Shown here piece by piece: positions 23,283-31,610 of a DNA stretch of 38,674 bases. Where the stretch lies: assembly GCA_037190175.1 (NCBI GenBank), contig JBBCJM010000006.1, forward strand, positions 1-38,674, in the 5' to 3' direction. The notes beneath the pieces were generated by a model. That model was not told the DNA's origin, did not search any database, and saw nothing but the letters and a program-made list of their open reading frames with translations. The DNA is from JBBCJM01 sp037190175 (GTDB taxonomy: Bacteria > Pseudomonadota > Alphaproteobacteria > Rhodobacterales > Rhodobacteraceae). The stretch's first letter is position 1. Every line of letters starts with the position of its first letter. The position numbers were made by a program, and so were the translations under genes.

Positions 23283-24008
23283 ATGCAGCCCGAAACCATG
23301 ACCGAACCCGCCCCCCTTCCCCGCATCCTGATCGTCGAGGACGATGCCCAGACCCGCGCCGCCGTGGCCGGCATCGCCCGCAGTCTGGGCTGCGAGGTGG
23401 CCGAGGCCGCCACGCTGGACGAGGGCTTCGCCGCCGCCACGCCCGAGACCGCGGTGATCGTGCTGGACCGGATGCTGCCCGGCGGCGACGGGGTGGAGGC
23501 CATCGCCCGCCTGCGTGTCCGCGGCGTCCGCGCCTTGATCCTGGTGCTCTCGGCCCTCGGCCGGGCCGGGCAAAGGGTGGAGGGGCTGGAGAAAGGGGCC
23601 GACGACTACCTCGCCAAACCCTTCGAGCCCGACGAGTTGCGCGCCCGGCTGCGTGCGCTGTTGCGCCGGGCGGGGACCGAGGTGCAGGCCAACGACATCA
23701 TGGCCTTCGGCGACCTGGAGATCCGCCTGCGCGCCCGCACCGTGCACATCGGGCAGGCGCACGTCCCCGTCAGCCCCCGCGAGTTCGACCTGATCACCTT
23801 CTTCGCCCGCAACGCCGGGCAGCCGGTCACCCGGATGCAGCTCCTCGAACAAGTCTGGAACCTGCATTTCGACCCCGGCACCAATGTGGTGGACGTGCAT
23901 GTGGGCCGGCTGCGGCGGAAGCTGGAAGAGGTCGCCGGCCGCCCGGTGATCCTGACCGCGCGCGGCACCGGCTATATCTTCGCCCCCCTGCCGGCGGCGG
24001 AGGAGTGA
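23283..24008 (+). CDS. OmpR/PhoB-family response regulator
   Basis: A 241-residue response regulator: receiver domain (about 13-125) with the acidic pocket E19-D20-D21, phospho-acceptor D62 and K112 in YLAKPF, then an OmpR-type winged helix (about 145-235: PVSPREFDLITFFARN, VVDVHVGRLRRKLEE, GTGYIF). ATG 23283 is the first start after the protease stop, 1 base away; ATG 23298 is also possible. The stop overlaps the kinase GTG by 3 bases, so the pair is translationally coupled. It probably controls its own operon, including the HtrA-like protease. Confidence 0.93.
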   Translation: MQPETMTEPAPLPRILIVEDDAQTRAAVAGIARSLGCEVAEAATLDEGFAAATPETAVIVLDRMLPGGDGVEAIARLRVRGVRALILVLSALGRAGQRVEGLEKGADDYLAKPFEPDELRARLRALLRRAGTEVQANDIMAFGDLEIRLRARTVHIGQAHVPVSPREFDLITFFARNAGQPVTRMQLLEQVWNLHFDPGTNVVDVHVGRLRRKLEEVAGRPVILTARGTGYIFAPLPAAEE

Positions 24009-25345
24009 GGGCGCCGCGGCCCCGGGCGACCCTGCGGCTGGCCGCGGTGGTGGCGCTGGCGGTCACGGTGCTGTCGCTGCTGGGCGCGCTGGTGCAGTAC
24101 CGGCTGGTGGAAAGCCGCCTGATGGCCTCCTCCCGCGCCCTGCTGGCGGCGGATCTGGACGGGCTGGCGGCGCTTTACGACCAACGCAGGATCATCGCCC
24201 TGCGGCAGGCCATCGAGTACCGCGCCGCGGCGGGGGCAGAGGAAATGCTGCTGCTGATGGACCGGACCCGGGCGCCTCTGGCCGGCACGGTGGAGGGCTG
24301 GCCCGAGGGGCTGCCCTTCCTGGGCGAGGGGTTCGATCCCGGCGACACCCAGGTCTTCGCGCAGGGCGGCACCCGCTGGCTGGGGGTGGCGCGCGAACTG
24401 CCGGGGGGGTTCCCGCTGTTGGTGGCGCGCTCGCTGGCCCCGGTGGACGCCACGCTGGCCGCGCTGCGCCGGGCCATCGCGCTGATCACCCTGGGGATGC
24501 TGGCGGTGGGCGGCATCGTGGGCTGGATCGCCGCCCGCGGCATCATGGGCCGAATCGGCCGGCTGAACGCGCTGGCCGACCGGGTGGCGGCGGGGGATCT
24601 GTCCGCCCGCCTGCCCGGCCCCCGCGCGGCGGACGAGTTCGGCCAGCTGGAAACCCATGTCCACGCCATGCTGGACCGGATCGAGGCGCTGAACCGCGCC
24701 ACGCATCGCCTCTCCGACACCATCGCGCATGAGCTGCGCACGCCGCTGACCCGCATCGCCGGCCGGCTGGACGGGCTCAACGGCGACTCCGAGCAGGTCG
24801 AGGCGCTGCGGGCCGAGATCCGCGGCGCGGTGCGGGTGTTCGACGCGCTGCTGGACATCAGCCGGGCCGAGGCGGATGCCGGGGCGGGAGGCCTCGTGCC
24901 GCTGGACCTCTCGGCGCTGGCGGCCGAGGTGGCGGAGCTTTACGCGCCGCTGGCCGAGGAGGCCGGGATGGCGCTGGAGACCGCCATCGCCCCCGGCCTG
25001 CGGGTGCTGGGCGACCGCACGCTGATCGGGCAGCTGCTGGCCAACCTTCTGGACAACGCGGTGAAATACTGCCGCCCGGGCGACCGCATCACCGTGGCGC
25101 TGGAGGACGGGCCGGCCGCGGTGCTGACGGTCAGCGACACCGGCCCCGGCCTGCCCGCCGACCTGCGCGGCGAGGCGTTCGAGCGGTTCACCCGCGGCGA
25201 GGGGCACGCGGGCATCAAGGGCCATGGCCTGGGGCTGGCGCTGGTGCGCGCCATTGCGCTGCGCCACGGGGCAAGGCTTGACATTCCGCCGGCGGATCGG
25301 GGGTTTGTGCTGAGCCTGCGCTGGCCTAAGTTCGCGGGCGACTGA
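24005..25345 (+). CDS. Membrane sensor histidine kinase
   Basis: A 446-residue HAMP-type kinase. Membrane helices at about 11-30 and 157-177 flank a periplasmic domain of about 120 residues with no family I recognise. A HAMP segment (about 180-230), a DHp helix with His242 (TIAHELRTPLTR), and an ATPase domain with N box LLDNAVKYC, G1 DTGPGLP and G2 GHGLGLAL follow. The GTG start lies in a GTGA overlap with the regulator's stop. The shared operon with an HtrA-like protease suggests it senses envelope stress, but the signal is unknown. The patatin gene follows after 17 bases and may belong to the same transcript. Confidence 0.93.
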   Translation: MRAPRPRATLRLAAVVALAVTVLSLLGALVQYRLVESRLMASSRALLAADLDGLAALYDQRRIIALRQAIEYRAAAGAEEMLLLMDRTRAPLAGTVEGWPEGLPFLGEGFDPGDTQVFAQGGTRWLGVARELPGGFPLLVARSLAPVDATLAALRRAIALITLGMLAVGGIVGWIAARGIMGRIGRLNALADRVAAGDLSARLPGPRAADEFGQLETHVHAMLDRIEALNRATHRLSDTIAHELRTPLTRIAGRLDGLNGDSEQVEALRAEIRGAVRVFDALLDISRAEADAGAGGLVPLDLSALAAEVAELYAPLAEEAGMALETAIAPGLRVLGDRTLIGQLLANLLDNAVKYCRPGDRITVALEDGPAAVLTVSDTGPGLPADLRGEAFERFTRGEGHAGIKGHGLGLALVRAIALRHGARLDIPPADRGFVLSLRWPKFAGD

Positions 25346-25362
25346 AACGGCGGGAATCGCCC

Positions 25363-26805
25363 ATGCCCCGAGCCCTCCTGTTGGCCGCGCTGACCGCGCT
25401 GGGCGCCTGCGCGGCCTGGAACAAGCCGATGAACCAGCCGATCTCGGGCGCCAACGCCCCGATGATCGACCCCGAAGTCGAGGCGCTGGAGGCGGGCGAG
25501 GTCTATGTGGGGCTGGCCTTCTCGGGCGGCGGGATGCGCGCCTCGGCCTTCGCCTATGGCATGACCGAGGCGTTGCGCGCGGTGGAGACCGGCACGCCCA
25601 ACGGGCTGCTCGACCAGGTGCGGCTGGTCTCGGGCGTCTCGGGCGGCTCGGTCACGGCGGCGCAGCTGGGGCTCTACGGCCCGCAGGGGATGGTGGGGTA
25701 TCGCGAGCGGTATCTGGTCACCAACGCCGAACGTTACATGGCCAATTCGCCGCTCAATCCCATCACCATCGTGCGCGGCCTCTCGGGCGGGGCCAACGGG
25801 CACAACACCTTCGCCCGCTACCTGGACGAGGCGCTGTTCCACGGCGCCACCTTCGGCGACCTGCGGCGGCGCTCGGGCATCCGCACCTGGATCAACGCCA
25901 CCGACATGGCGAACTCCACCCCCTTCCTGTTCTCGCCCGAGACCTTCGACGCGCTGTGTTCCGACCTGTCGTCCTATCCGATCTCGCAGGCGGTAGCGGC
26001 CTCGGCGGCCTTTCCGCTGGTGTTCAGCCCGGTGGTGCTGGAGGCACACCAGGGCGATTGCGGCTATCGCGAGCCCGACTGGCTGACCGCCGCCCGCCAC
26101 AACCCCGAGGCGACTTCCGCCATGCGCGCCTATGGAAGGGCGCTGGAAAGCTATGCCGATCCGGCCCGGGTGAAGTACCTCAAGCTGCTGGACGGCGGCG
26201 TGACCGACAACTTCGGCACCACCGGGCTGGCGGTGGAACGCGCGCGGGCGCAGGCGGCCTATGCGCCCATGACGCCCTCCGAGGCGGTGCGGCTGAAACG
26301 CTTCCTGTTCCTGGTGGCCGACGCGGGGGTGGAGCGCGACCCGGGCTGGGTGCAGAAGCTCCCCGGCCCCGGCGGCCCGGCGCTGGCGATGTCGATCGCC
26401 AATGCCTCGCTCTCGGCCGCCACCCGCTCGGGCTACGACGCGATGCGGGGCGAGATGCGGCGCTGGCAGGAGGAGCTGGTGGAATGGCGCTGCGCGCTGC
26501 CCTTGGCGGAGGTGCGCCGGTTGCGCGGAACGCTGGCCGGCTGGGACTGCGAGGACGTGAAGATCTTCGTGGGCCAGGCGAATGGCGACCTGCTGCCGGC
26601 CGAGCTGCAGGCCCGGCTGAACAAGGTGCCCACCCGGCTGCGGCTGAAGCTGGCCGAGGTGGATCTGGCCATCGAGGCCGGCCGGCTGGCCACCCGGGCG
26701 ACACCCGAGTTCAACGGCTTCGTCGCCGCGCTGACCGGCAACAGCATCGAGGCGCGCATCGCCGAAGGCATCGCCCGCGGCGGCCGGCGGATCACCCCGG
26801 ACTGA
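25363..26805 (+). CDS. Patatin-like phospholipase lipoprotein
   Basis: A 480-residue lipoprotein: the lipobox L13-G-A-C16 predicts lipid attachment at Cys16. The patatin fold is shown by the oxyanion loop LAFSGGGMRA (about 51-60), the nucleophile elbow G91-V-S93-G-G95 and the partner aspartate D277-G-G in LLDGGVTDNFG. Patatins hydrolyse acyl chains of phospholipids. Four or more cysteines later in the protein (for example ALCSDL, GDCGYR, WRCALP, WDCEDV) may form disulphides, consistent with a periplasmic location. It follows the kinase gene by 17 bases and could be a membrane-remodelling output of that operon; the link is positional only. Confidence 0.88.
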   Translation: MPRALLLAALTALGACAAWNKPMNQPISGANAPMIDPEVEALEAGEVYVGLAFSGGGMRASAFAYGMTEALRAVETGTPNGLLDQVRLVSGVSGGSVTAAQLGLYGPQGMVGYRERYLVTNAERYMANSPLNPITIVRGLSGGANGHNTFARYLDEALFHGATFGDLRRRSGIRTWINATDMANSTPFLFSPETFDALCSDLSSYPISQAVAASAAFPLVFSPVVLEAHQGDCGYREPDWLTAARHNPEATSAMRAYGRALESYADPARVKYLKLLDGGVTDNFGTTGLAVERARAQAAYAPMTPSEAVRLKRFLFLVADAGVERDPGWVQKLPGPGGPALAMSIANASLSAATRSGYDAMRGEMRRWQEELVEWRCALPLAEVRRLRGTLAGWDCEDVKIFVGQANGDLLPAELQARLNKVPTRLRLKLAEVDLAIEAGRLATRATPEFNGFVAALTGNSIEARIAEGIARGGRRITPD

Positions 26806-26872
26806 AAGCGCAGAAACCGGGTCGCGCGGGGGCGGGCGGATGGCTAGGTTCCGGCTGCCAAGGAGACCGCCC

Positions 26873-27712
26873 ATGACCGACCAGAGCCATCGCTACCACT
26901 ACAACGTCATCGCCCGGGCGCTGAAACTGCTGGACGAGGGCGGCGCGGGCCTGTCGCTCGACGATCTGGCGCGGCGGATGGACATGAGCCCGGCGCATTT
27001 CCAGCGGGTGTTCTCGGCCTGGGTGGGGGTCAGCCCCAAGCGGTACCAGCAATACCTGACGCTGGACCACGCGCGCCGGCTGCTGGCCGACCGCTTCACC
27101 GTGCTGGAGACCTCGCTGGCCACCGGGCTTTCCGGGGGCGGGCGGCTGCATGACCTCTTCGTCAGGTGGGAGGCGATGACGCCCGGCGACTTCGCCCGCG
27201 GCGGCGAGGGGCTGGCGATCCGCTGGGGCTGGTTCGACAGCCCCTTCGGCCCGGCGCTGGTCGCCGGCACCGAGCGCGGCATCTGCGGCATGGCCTTCGC
27301 CGCCGAGACGGGGCAGGAGGCGGCCTTCGCCGATCTGACCGGGCGCTGGCCCCGCGCCACCTTCGTGGAGGATGCGGAGTTCCTGCGGCCCTGGGCCCTG
27401 GCGGCCTTCGGCGCCGCCGGGAGCGAGGCGCCGCTCTACCTCATCGGCGCGCCGTTCCAGATCAAGGTGTGGGAGGCGCTCTTGAACGTGCCCTCCGGCC
27501 ATGTGACGACCTATGGCGAGATCGCCGGGGCGATCGGCCATCCGCACGCGGTGCGGGCGGTGGGCACCGCGGTGGGGCGCAACCCGATCTCCTGGCTGAT
27601 CCCGTGCCACCGGGCCCTGCGCAAGTCGGGCGGCCTGGGCGGCTATCACTGGGGCCTGCCGGTCAAGCGCGCCATGCTGGCCTGGGAGGCGGCGCGGGCC
27701 GAAGCCGGCTGA
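26873..27712 (+). CDS. Ada-like O6-methylguanine-DNA methyltransferase with AraC domain
   Basis: A 279-residue fusion: AraC-type helix-turn-helix (about 10-105; LSLDDLARRMDMSPAHFQRV and VSPKRYQQYLTLDHARRLL) and a C-terminal methyltransferase (about 120-275) with the alkyl-acceptor Cys245 in IPCHR, preceded by the helix GHPHAVRAVGTAVGRN. It moves methyl groups from O6-methylguanine to itself. It lacks the N-terminal zinc domain with which enterobacterial Ada senses methyl-phosphotriesters, so induction must work differently or not at all. ATG 26873 follows AAGGAGA at 26860-26866, and the upstream ATG at 26840 adds an Arg-rich stub. It stands alone between the patatin and OmpA-like genes. Confidence 0.9.
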   Translation: MTDQSHRYHYNVIARALKLLDEGGAGLSLDDLARRMDMSPAHFQRVFSAWVGVSPKRYQQYLTLDHARRLLADRFTVLETSLATGLSGGGRLHDLFVRWEAMTPGDFARGGEGLAIRWGWFDSPFGPALVAGTERGICGMAFAAETGQEAAFADLTGRWPRATFVEDAEFLRPWALAAFGAAGSEAPLYLIGAPFQIKVWEALLNVPSGHVTTYGEIAGAIGHPHAVRAVGTAVGRNPISWLIPCHRALRKSGGLGGYHWGLPVKRAMLAWEAARAEAG

Positions 27713-27849
27713 AAGGGTTGAAACACGCGTGATCGGCCGGTTCCCGCCGAGCGGCCGGCGGAACTATCGGCGGGTTTCGTGCATTGCTATATTCACGCGC
27801 AGCCCGCACCTAGCCGGGCGCCCAACAATGCACCCATGAGGCACGAGAC

Positions 27850-28500
27850 ATGATCCCGAAAATTCCCCTGATCCTCGCGGCCGCGGGGTCGCTGGCCCTT
27901 GCCGGCTGCGTGAACCCGGTGGACGGCACCGCGATGGGCGAGCGCCAGCAGTCCGGCGCCATCACCGGCGCGCTGATCGGCGGCGCCATCGGCGGCACCC
28001 GCGACCGCGGCAGCCGGCTGGGCAACGCGGCCATCGGCGCGGGGCTGGGCGCGGTGATCGGCGGAACCATCGGCGCCCAGCTCGACCGGCAGGCGGCGGA
28101 GCTGCGCGGCTCGGTCGGCAGCAACGTGCAGGTGATCAACACCGGCAGCGAGCTGCGGGTGGTGATGCCGCAGGACATCCTGTTCGCCACCGACAGCGCC
28201 GCGCTGCGCCCGGACCTGAGGAACGATCTGGTCGCGGTGGCGCGCAGCCTGCTGAACTATCCCAATACCGTGGTCGAGGTGATCGGGCATACCGACAACA
28301 CCGGCACCGCCGCCTACAACTATGACCTCTCGCAACGCCGCGCCGGCGCGGTGGCGGCCGAGTTGCGGGCCAACGGGGTGCCGGGCGCGCGGATCCGCGC
28401 CTTCGGCCGCGGCTTCGACCAGCCGGTGGCCTCGAACGCCACGCCCGAGGGGCGGGCGCAGAACCGCCGGGTCGAGATCATCATCCGCCCGACCAACTGA
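27850..28500 (+). CDS. OmpA-family outer-membrane lipoprotein
   Basis: A 216-residue lipoprotein: lipobox LAGC with Cys20, a glycine-zipper region (about 37-80; ITGALIGGAIGG and AIGAGLGAVIGGTIG), then an OmpA peptidoglycan-binding domain (about 105-215; ILFATDSAALRPDL, VIGHTDNTGTAAYN, LSQRRAGAVAAEL, NRRVEIII). Such proteins tie the outer membrane to the wall. A GAGG motif at 27838-27841 supports the start. A TATATT box at 27788-27793 is a possible -10 element, without a clear -35. A GC-rich hairpin follows the stop. Confidence 0.9.
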   Translation: MIPKIPLILAAAGSLALAGCVNPVDGTAMGERQQSGAITGALIGGAIGGTRDRGSRLGNAAIGAGLGAVIGGTIGAQLDRQAAELRGSVGSNVQVINTGSELRVVMPQDILFATDSAALRPDLRNDLVAVARSLLNYPNTVVEVIGHTDNTGTAAYNYDLSQRRAGAVAAELRANGVPGARIRAFGRGFDQPVASNATPEGRAQNRRVEIIIRPTN

Positions 28501-28507
28501 CCTTGCG

Positions 28508-28533
28508 GGGGCGGTCCCGCGCGGGGCCGCCCC
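28508..28533 (+). terminator. GC-rich terminator after the OmpA-like gene
   Basis: GGGGCGG / CCGCCCC form a 7-base-pair outer stem, with an inner CCC-GCGC-GGG stem and one T/G mismatch between them; only two Ts follow. It lies 7 bases after the OmpA-like stop. Confidence 0.6.
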
Positions 28534-28584
28534 TTGTCCGCTGCGGGCCGGCGGCCTATTCCTGTGCCGTCAGGGAGGCCCGCC

Positions 28585-29352
28585 TTGCCGTTCCAGAGGA
28601 TCGAAGCCGAGAGACTAGCCCGGGCCGTGGTGCGGCAGGTCGAGCTTCTGATCCTGCGCGGCATCCTGCGCCCCGGCGAGCGCCTGCCCTCCGAACGCGA
28701 ACTGGCCGAACGGCTGGGCGTCTCGCGCCCCTCGCTGCGCGAGGCCATCGGCGATCTGGCGGACCGCGGCCTGCTAGAAATCCGCCCCGGTGCCGGCGCC
28801 TTCGTGGCCGGGGTGCTGGGCTCGGCCTTCTCGCCCGCCTTGGTGCGGCTCTTCGCCGAGCATGACGAGGCGGTGCTGGACTACGTGGCCTTCCGCCGCG
28901 ACATCGAGGGGCTGGCGGCGGAGCGGGCGGCACGGGCGGGGTCGGACACCGACCTGCAGGTGATCGCCGCGGTCTTCGCCCGGATGGAGGCCGCCCACGC
29001 CAAGCGCGACCCTTCCGACGAGGCGGAGCTGGATGCGGCCTTCCACATGGCCATCGTCGAGGCCAGCCACAACGTGATCATGCTGCACATGCTGCGCTCG
29101 ATGTACGACCTGCTGCGGCAGGGGGTGTTCTACAACCGGCAGGCGTTGTTCCGCAGCCGGATCACGCGGGAGCAGCTGCTGGACCAGCACCGGGCGATCC
29201 TGAACGCGCTGCTGGCCCGCGATCCCGCCGGGGCAAGGGCGGCGGTGGAGGCGCATCTGGATTACGTGCGGCAGGCGCGGGCCGACGGGCTCTTGGCCCA
29301 GCGCAACGAGGCGGTGGCGCAGCAAAGGCTGGCGCACGAGACCGGGCGCTGA
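28585..29352 (+). CDS. GntR/FadR-family (FCD) regulator with TTG start
   Basis: A 255-residue regulator: GntR winged helix (about 5-70; RPGERLPSERELAERLGVSR, LLEIRPGAGAFV) and an FCD domain (about 90-230) with D/H positions in LDAAFHMAIVEAS, LDQHRAILNALL and VEAHLDYV. No ATG fits: the best start is TTG 28585, 7 bases after GGGAGG, giving the usual FQRIEAERLARAVVRQVE beginning seen in PdhR/LldR-like proteins. The family often senses organic acids such as lactate or pyruvate; the target is unknown. It is not closely similar to the two GntR copies in the catabolic island. It converges on the ATP synthase operon. Confidence 0.87.
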   Translation: MPFQRIEAERLARAVVRQVELLILRGILRPGERLPSERELAERLGVSRPSLREAIGDLADRGLLEIRPGAGAFVAGVLGSAFSPALVRLFAEHDEAVLDYVAFRRDIEGLAAERAARAGSDTDLQVIAAVFARMEAAHAKRDPSDEAELDAAFHMAIVEASHNVIMLHMLRSMYDLLRQGVFYNRQALFRSRITREQLLDQHRAILNALLARDPAGARAAVEAHLDYVRQARADGLLAQRNEAVAQQRLAHETGR

Positions 29353-29358
29353 AAACGG

Positions 29359-29381
29359 CCGCGACCCCCGGCGGGTCGCGG
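29359..29381 (-). terminator. Terminator of the F0 ATP synthase operon
   Basis: A perfect 9-base-pair stem (CCGCGACCC / GGGTCGCGG) with a 5-base loop is followed on the minus strand by CGTTTTC. It lies 15 bases beyond the atpF stop and can also serve the convergent GntR gene. Confidence 0.8.
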
Positions 29382-29396
29382 CGATGGGTCCGGCGG

Positions 29397-29948
29397 TCAG
29401 TGCAGCCGCTGGCCGACCTCGGCGATGGCGGCGTCGATGGCCTCGGCGGCCGAGGCCTCGGTCCGCTGCCCGGCCAGGATGTCGCCCGCCGCGGCGATGG
29501 CCACCTGCACCGCGCGTTCGCGCACCTCGCGCACCGCGTCCTTCTCGGCGGTGGCGATGCGGTCGGTGGCGGCGGCCAGCCGGCGCTCGATCGACCGTGC
29601 CAGCTCGTCCTTGGCCTCGGCCGCGGCGCGCAGGGCCTCGTCGCGGGCATTGGCGACGATGCGGTCGGCCTGTTCCTGCACTTCCTTCTTCTTGCGCTCG
29701 AAGCCGGCCAGCAGCGACTGCGCCTCCTCGCGCAGCGCCCGGGCCTCATCGAGTTCCTTGCGGATGTTCTCGGCCCGGCGGTCCAGCAGGCCGCCCAGCT
29801 TGCCCGGGATCCCGTAATAGACCAGCACGCCCACGAAGATCAGGAACGACACCGTGACGATGAAGTCGGTGTTGCCCAGCGAGAAGAAGGGGCCCGTGGC
29901 CGCCGCCGCGGGGGTGGCGATCAGGGCGAGGGGGAGATAGCGGATCAT
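29397..29948 (-). CDS. atpF: ATP synthase F0 subunit b
   Basis: A 183-residue stalk protein: N-terminal hydrophobic stretch, main membrane helix (about 27-46, FIVTVSFLIFVGVLVYYGIP), then a long charged coiled coil (DRRAENIRKELDEARALREE) typical of alphaproteobacterial subunit b. It joins b' to form the peripheral stator between F0 and F1. It is last in the atpI-B-E-b'-b operon, with 4 bases separating it from b'. No F1 genes follow, which is normal in alphaproteobacteria, where F0 and F1 operons are separate. Confidence 0.93.
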   Translation of the reverse strand: MIRYLPLALIATPAAAATGPFFSLGNTDFIVTVSFLIFVGVLVYYGIPGKLGGLLDRRAENIRKELDEARALREEAQSLLAGFERKKKEVQEQADRIVANARDEALRAAAEAKDELARSIERRLAAATDRIATAEKDAVREVRERAVQVAIAAAGDILAGQRTEASAAEAIDAAIAEVGQRLH

Positions 29949-29952
29949 CGGA

Positions 29953-30498
29953 TCACCCTTTCAGCCGCTGGTCCACGGCGCTGGCCACCGCCTTGGCATC
30001 CGCAGAACCGCCCAGCGCGGCCACGATGGCCTCGGCGGTGTCGCGGGCGACCACGGTCACGCTGTCCACCGCGGTGGCGCGGATCTCGGCGATGCGCGCC
30101 TCGCTCTCGGCCGTGCGCTCGGCGATCTGGGCGTCGGCCCGGGCGGTCGCCGCGTCGAGGTCGGCCTGGATGTCGGCCCGCGCCTTGGCCACGATCCGGC
30201 TCGCCTCGGTCCGCGCCGCGGCCAGGGCGTCGTTGTAGGCGCGCTCGGCCTCGGCCGCCCTGGCGCGGAATTCCTCGGCCGCGGCGAGGTCGTTGATGAT
30301 GGTGCCGCGGCGTTCGGCCAGCACCGCGCCCAGCCGGGGCAGCGCCACGCGGCTCAGGATCAGGTAGATCGCGACCAGCGCCACCGCCAGCCAGAAGATC
30401 TGGTTGCCGAACCATTCGCCGCAGAGCTGCGGCATCCCGATGGCTCCGCCACCGGCATCGACACAGGCGCCCAGCGCCCCGGTCGTCTCAGTCGCCAT
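29953..30498 (-). CDS. atpF2: ATP synthase F0 subunit b'
   Basis: A 181-residue second stalk subunit: a short lead with MPQLCGEWFGNQIFWL, membrane helix to about residue 48 (LAVALVAIYLILSRVALPRLG), then a coiled coil (RGTIINDLAAAEEFRARAAE). The FW-L...LSRVALPRLG segment is diagnostic of b' proteins of photosynthetic-type and alphaproteobacterial synthases, which use a b/b' heterodimer. Names vary (atpF', atpX, atpG). It lies between the c and b genes. Confidence 0.93.
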   Translation of the reverse strand: MATETTGALGACVDAGGGAIGMPQLCGEWFGNQIFWLAVALVAIYLILSRVALPRLGAVLAERRGTIINDLAAAEEFRARAAEAERAYNDALAAARTEASRIVAKARADIQADLDAATARADAQIAERTAESEARIAEIRATAVDSVTVVARDTAEAIVAALGGSADAKAVASAVDQRLKG

Positions 30499-30561
30499 AA
30501 CGGCCTCCGTGCGGCGTCAACCGGGCCGGGGCGCGCAGGCCCCGACCCCCGGCGAGATCGC

Positions 30562-30798
30562 TCAGACCGCGAACATCAAGAGGAGCGCGATCAGGAACGA
30601 GAAGATCCCGAGCGCCTCGGCAAAGGCGATGCCGACGAACAGCGTCGCGGTCTGGCCGGGGGCGGCCGAGGGATTGCGCAGCGCGCCGGCCAAGAAGTTG
30701 CCGGCCACATGGCCCACGCCGATCCCGGCGCCGCCCAGGCCGATGGTCGCCAGACCGGCGCCGATGTACTTGCCCATGAGAGCGAGTTCGCCTTCCAT
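30562..30798 (-). CDS. atpE: ATP synthase F0 subunit c
   Basis: A 78-residue proteolipid: two helices, the Gly-rich first (GAGLATIGLGGAGIGVG), polar loop R41-N-P, and the proton-binding glutamate E61 in GIAFAEALGIF. It forms the rotating ring. ATG 30798 follows a strong AAAGGAG site, and the ribosome site is partly enclosed by a small CCTTT-CC-AAAGG hairpin (30808-30819), which may tune the high translation needed for a ring subunit. Residues upstream of this ATG are unlike any c subunit. Confidence 0.95.
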   Translation of the reverse strand: MEGELALMGKYIGAGLATIGLGGAGIGVGHVAGNFLAGALRNPSAAPGQTATLFVGIAFAEALGIFSFLIALLLMFAV

Positions 30799-30838
30799 GA
30801 TGGTACTCCTTTGGAAAGGTTCGAGATTTCGGATTGCG

Positions 30839-31594
30839 TCAGTGATGCGCGTCGGCAACCGCGTCGCGCAGGTAGACGCAGGTGAGGATGGTGAAGACAT
30901 AGGCCTGGACCACCGCCACCAGCAGTTCCAGCGCATAGATCAGCGTGACCGCGCCCACCACCACCGGCGAGACGATCGCCATGGCGGCGAAGCCCGCGAT
31001 CACCTTGATCACCGCGTGCCCGGCCATCAGGTTGCCGGCAAGACGGATGGAATGGCTCACGGGCCGCACGAAATAGGAGATGACCTCGATCACCGCCAGC
31101 ACCGGCCGCACCGCCGCGGGGGCGGAGGAGACCCAGAACATCGACAGGAACCCCACCCCCTTGCGCACGAAGCCCAGGATGGTGACCCCCAGGAACACCA
31201 GCAGCGCCAGCACCACGGTCACCGCCACATGGCTGGTGGTGGTGAAGGACATCGGCAAGAGGCCCAGCAGGTTGGCGAAGAGGATGAAGAGGAACAGCGT
31301 CATCACATAGGGGAAGTACTTCACCCCCTCGTGGCCGGTGACCTCCTCCACCATGTTGTGGATGAAGCCGTAGAGCAGTTCCGCCACCGATTGCGAGCGC
31401 GAGGGGACGATGGCGCGGCGGCGGGTGCCGACGATGAAGATCAGCGCGATCACCGCGACGCCGATGGCCATCCAGAAGGTGACGTTGGTCACGGTGTACC
31501 AGGCCACCGGGTCGCCCGGCTGGCCGAACAGCGGATAGATGACGAACTGATCCATCGGGTGGATGGCAAAGCCGCTGCCTTCTTCCGTCGCCAC
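30839..31594 (-). CDS. atpB: ATP synthase F0 subunit a
   Basis: A 251-residue membrane subunit with about five or six helices and the essential arginine in SIRLAGNLMAGH, which faces the ring glutamate. I chose GTG 31594 (product VATEEGSGFAIHPMDQF, read as Met): AGGGG lies 8 bases before it and it begins 16 bases after the atpI stop. An ATG at 31636 would add 14 residues and overlap atpI. The HPMDQF start matches alphaproteobacterial subunit a proteins. Confidence 0.92.
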   Translation of the reverse strand: MATEEGSGFAIHPMDQFVIYPLFGQPGDPVAWYTVTNVTFWMAIGVAVIALIFIVGTRRRAIVPSRSQSVAELLYGFIHNMVEEVTGHEGVKYFPYVMTLFLFILFANLLGLLPMSFTTTSHVAVTVVLALLVFLGVTILGFVRKGVGFLSMFWVSSAPAAVRPVLAVIEVISYFVRPVSHSIRLAGNLMAGHAVIKVIAGFAAMAIVSPVVVGAVTLIYALELLVAVVQAYVFTILTCVYLRDAVADAHH

Positions 31595-31610
31595 GTTCCT
31601 GTCCCCTTGT

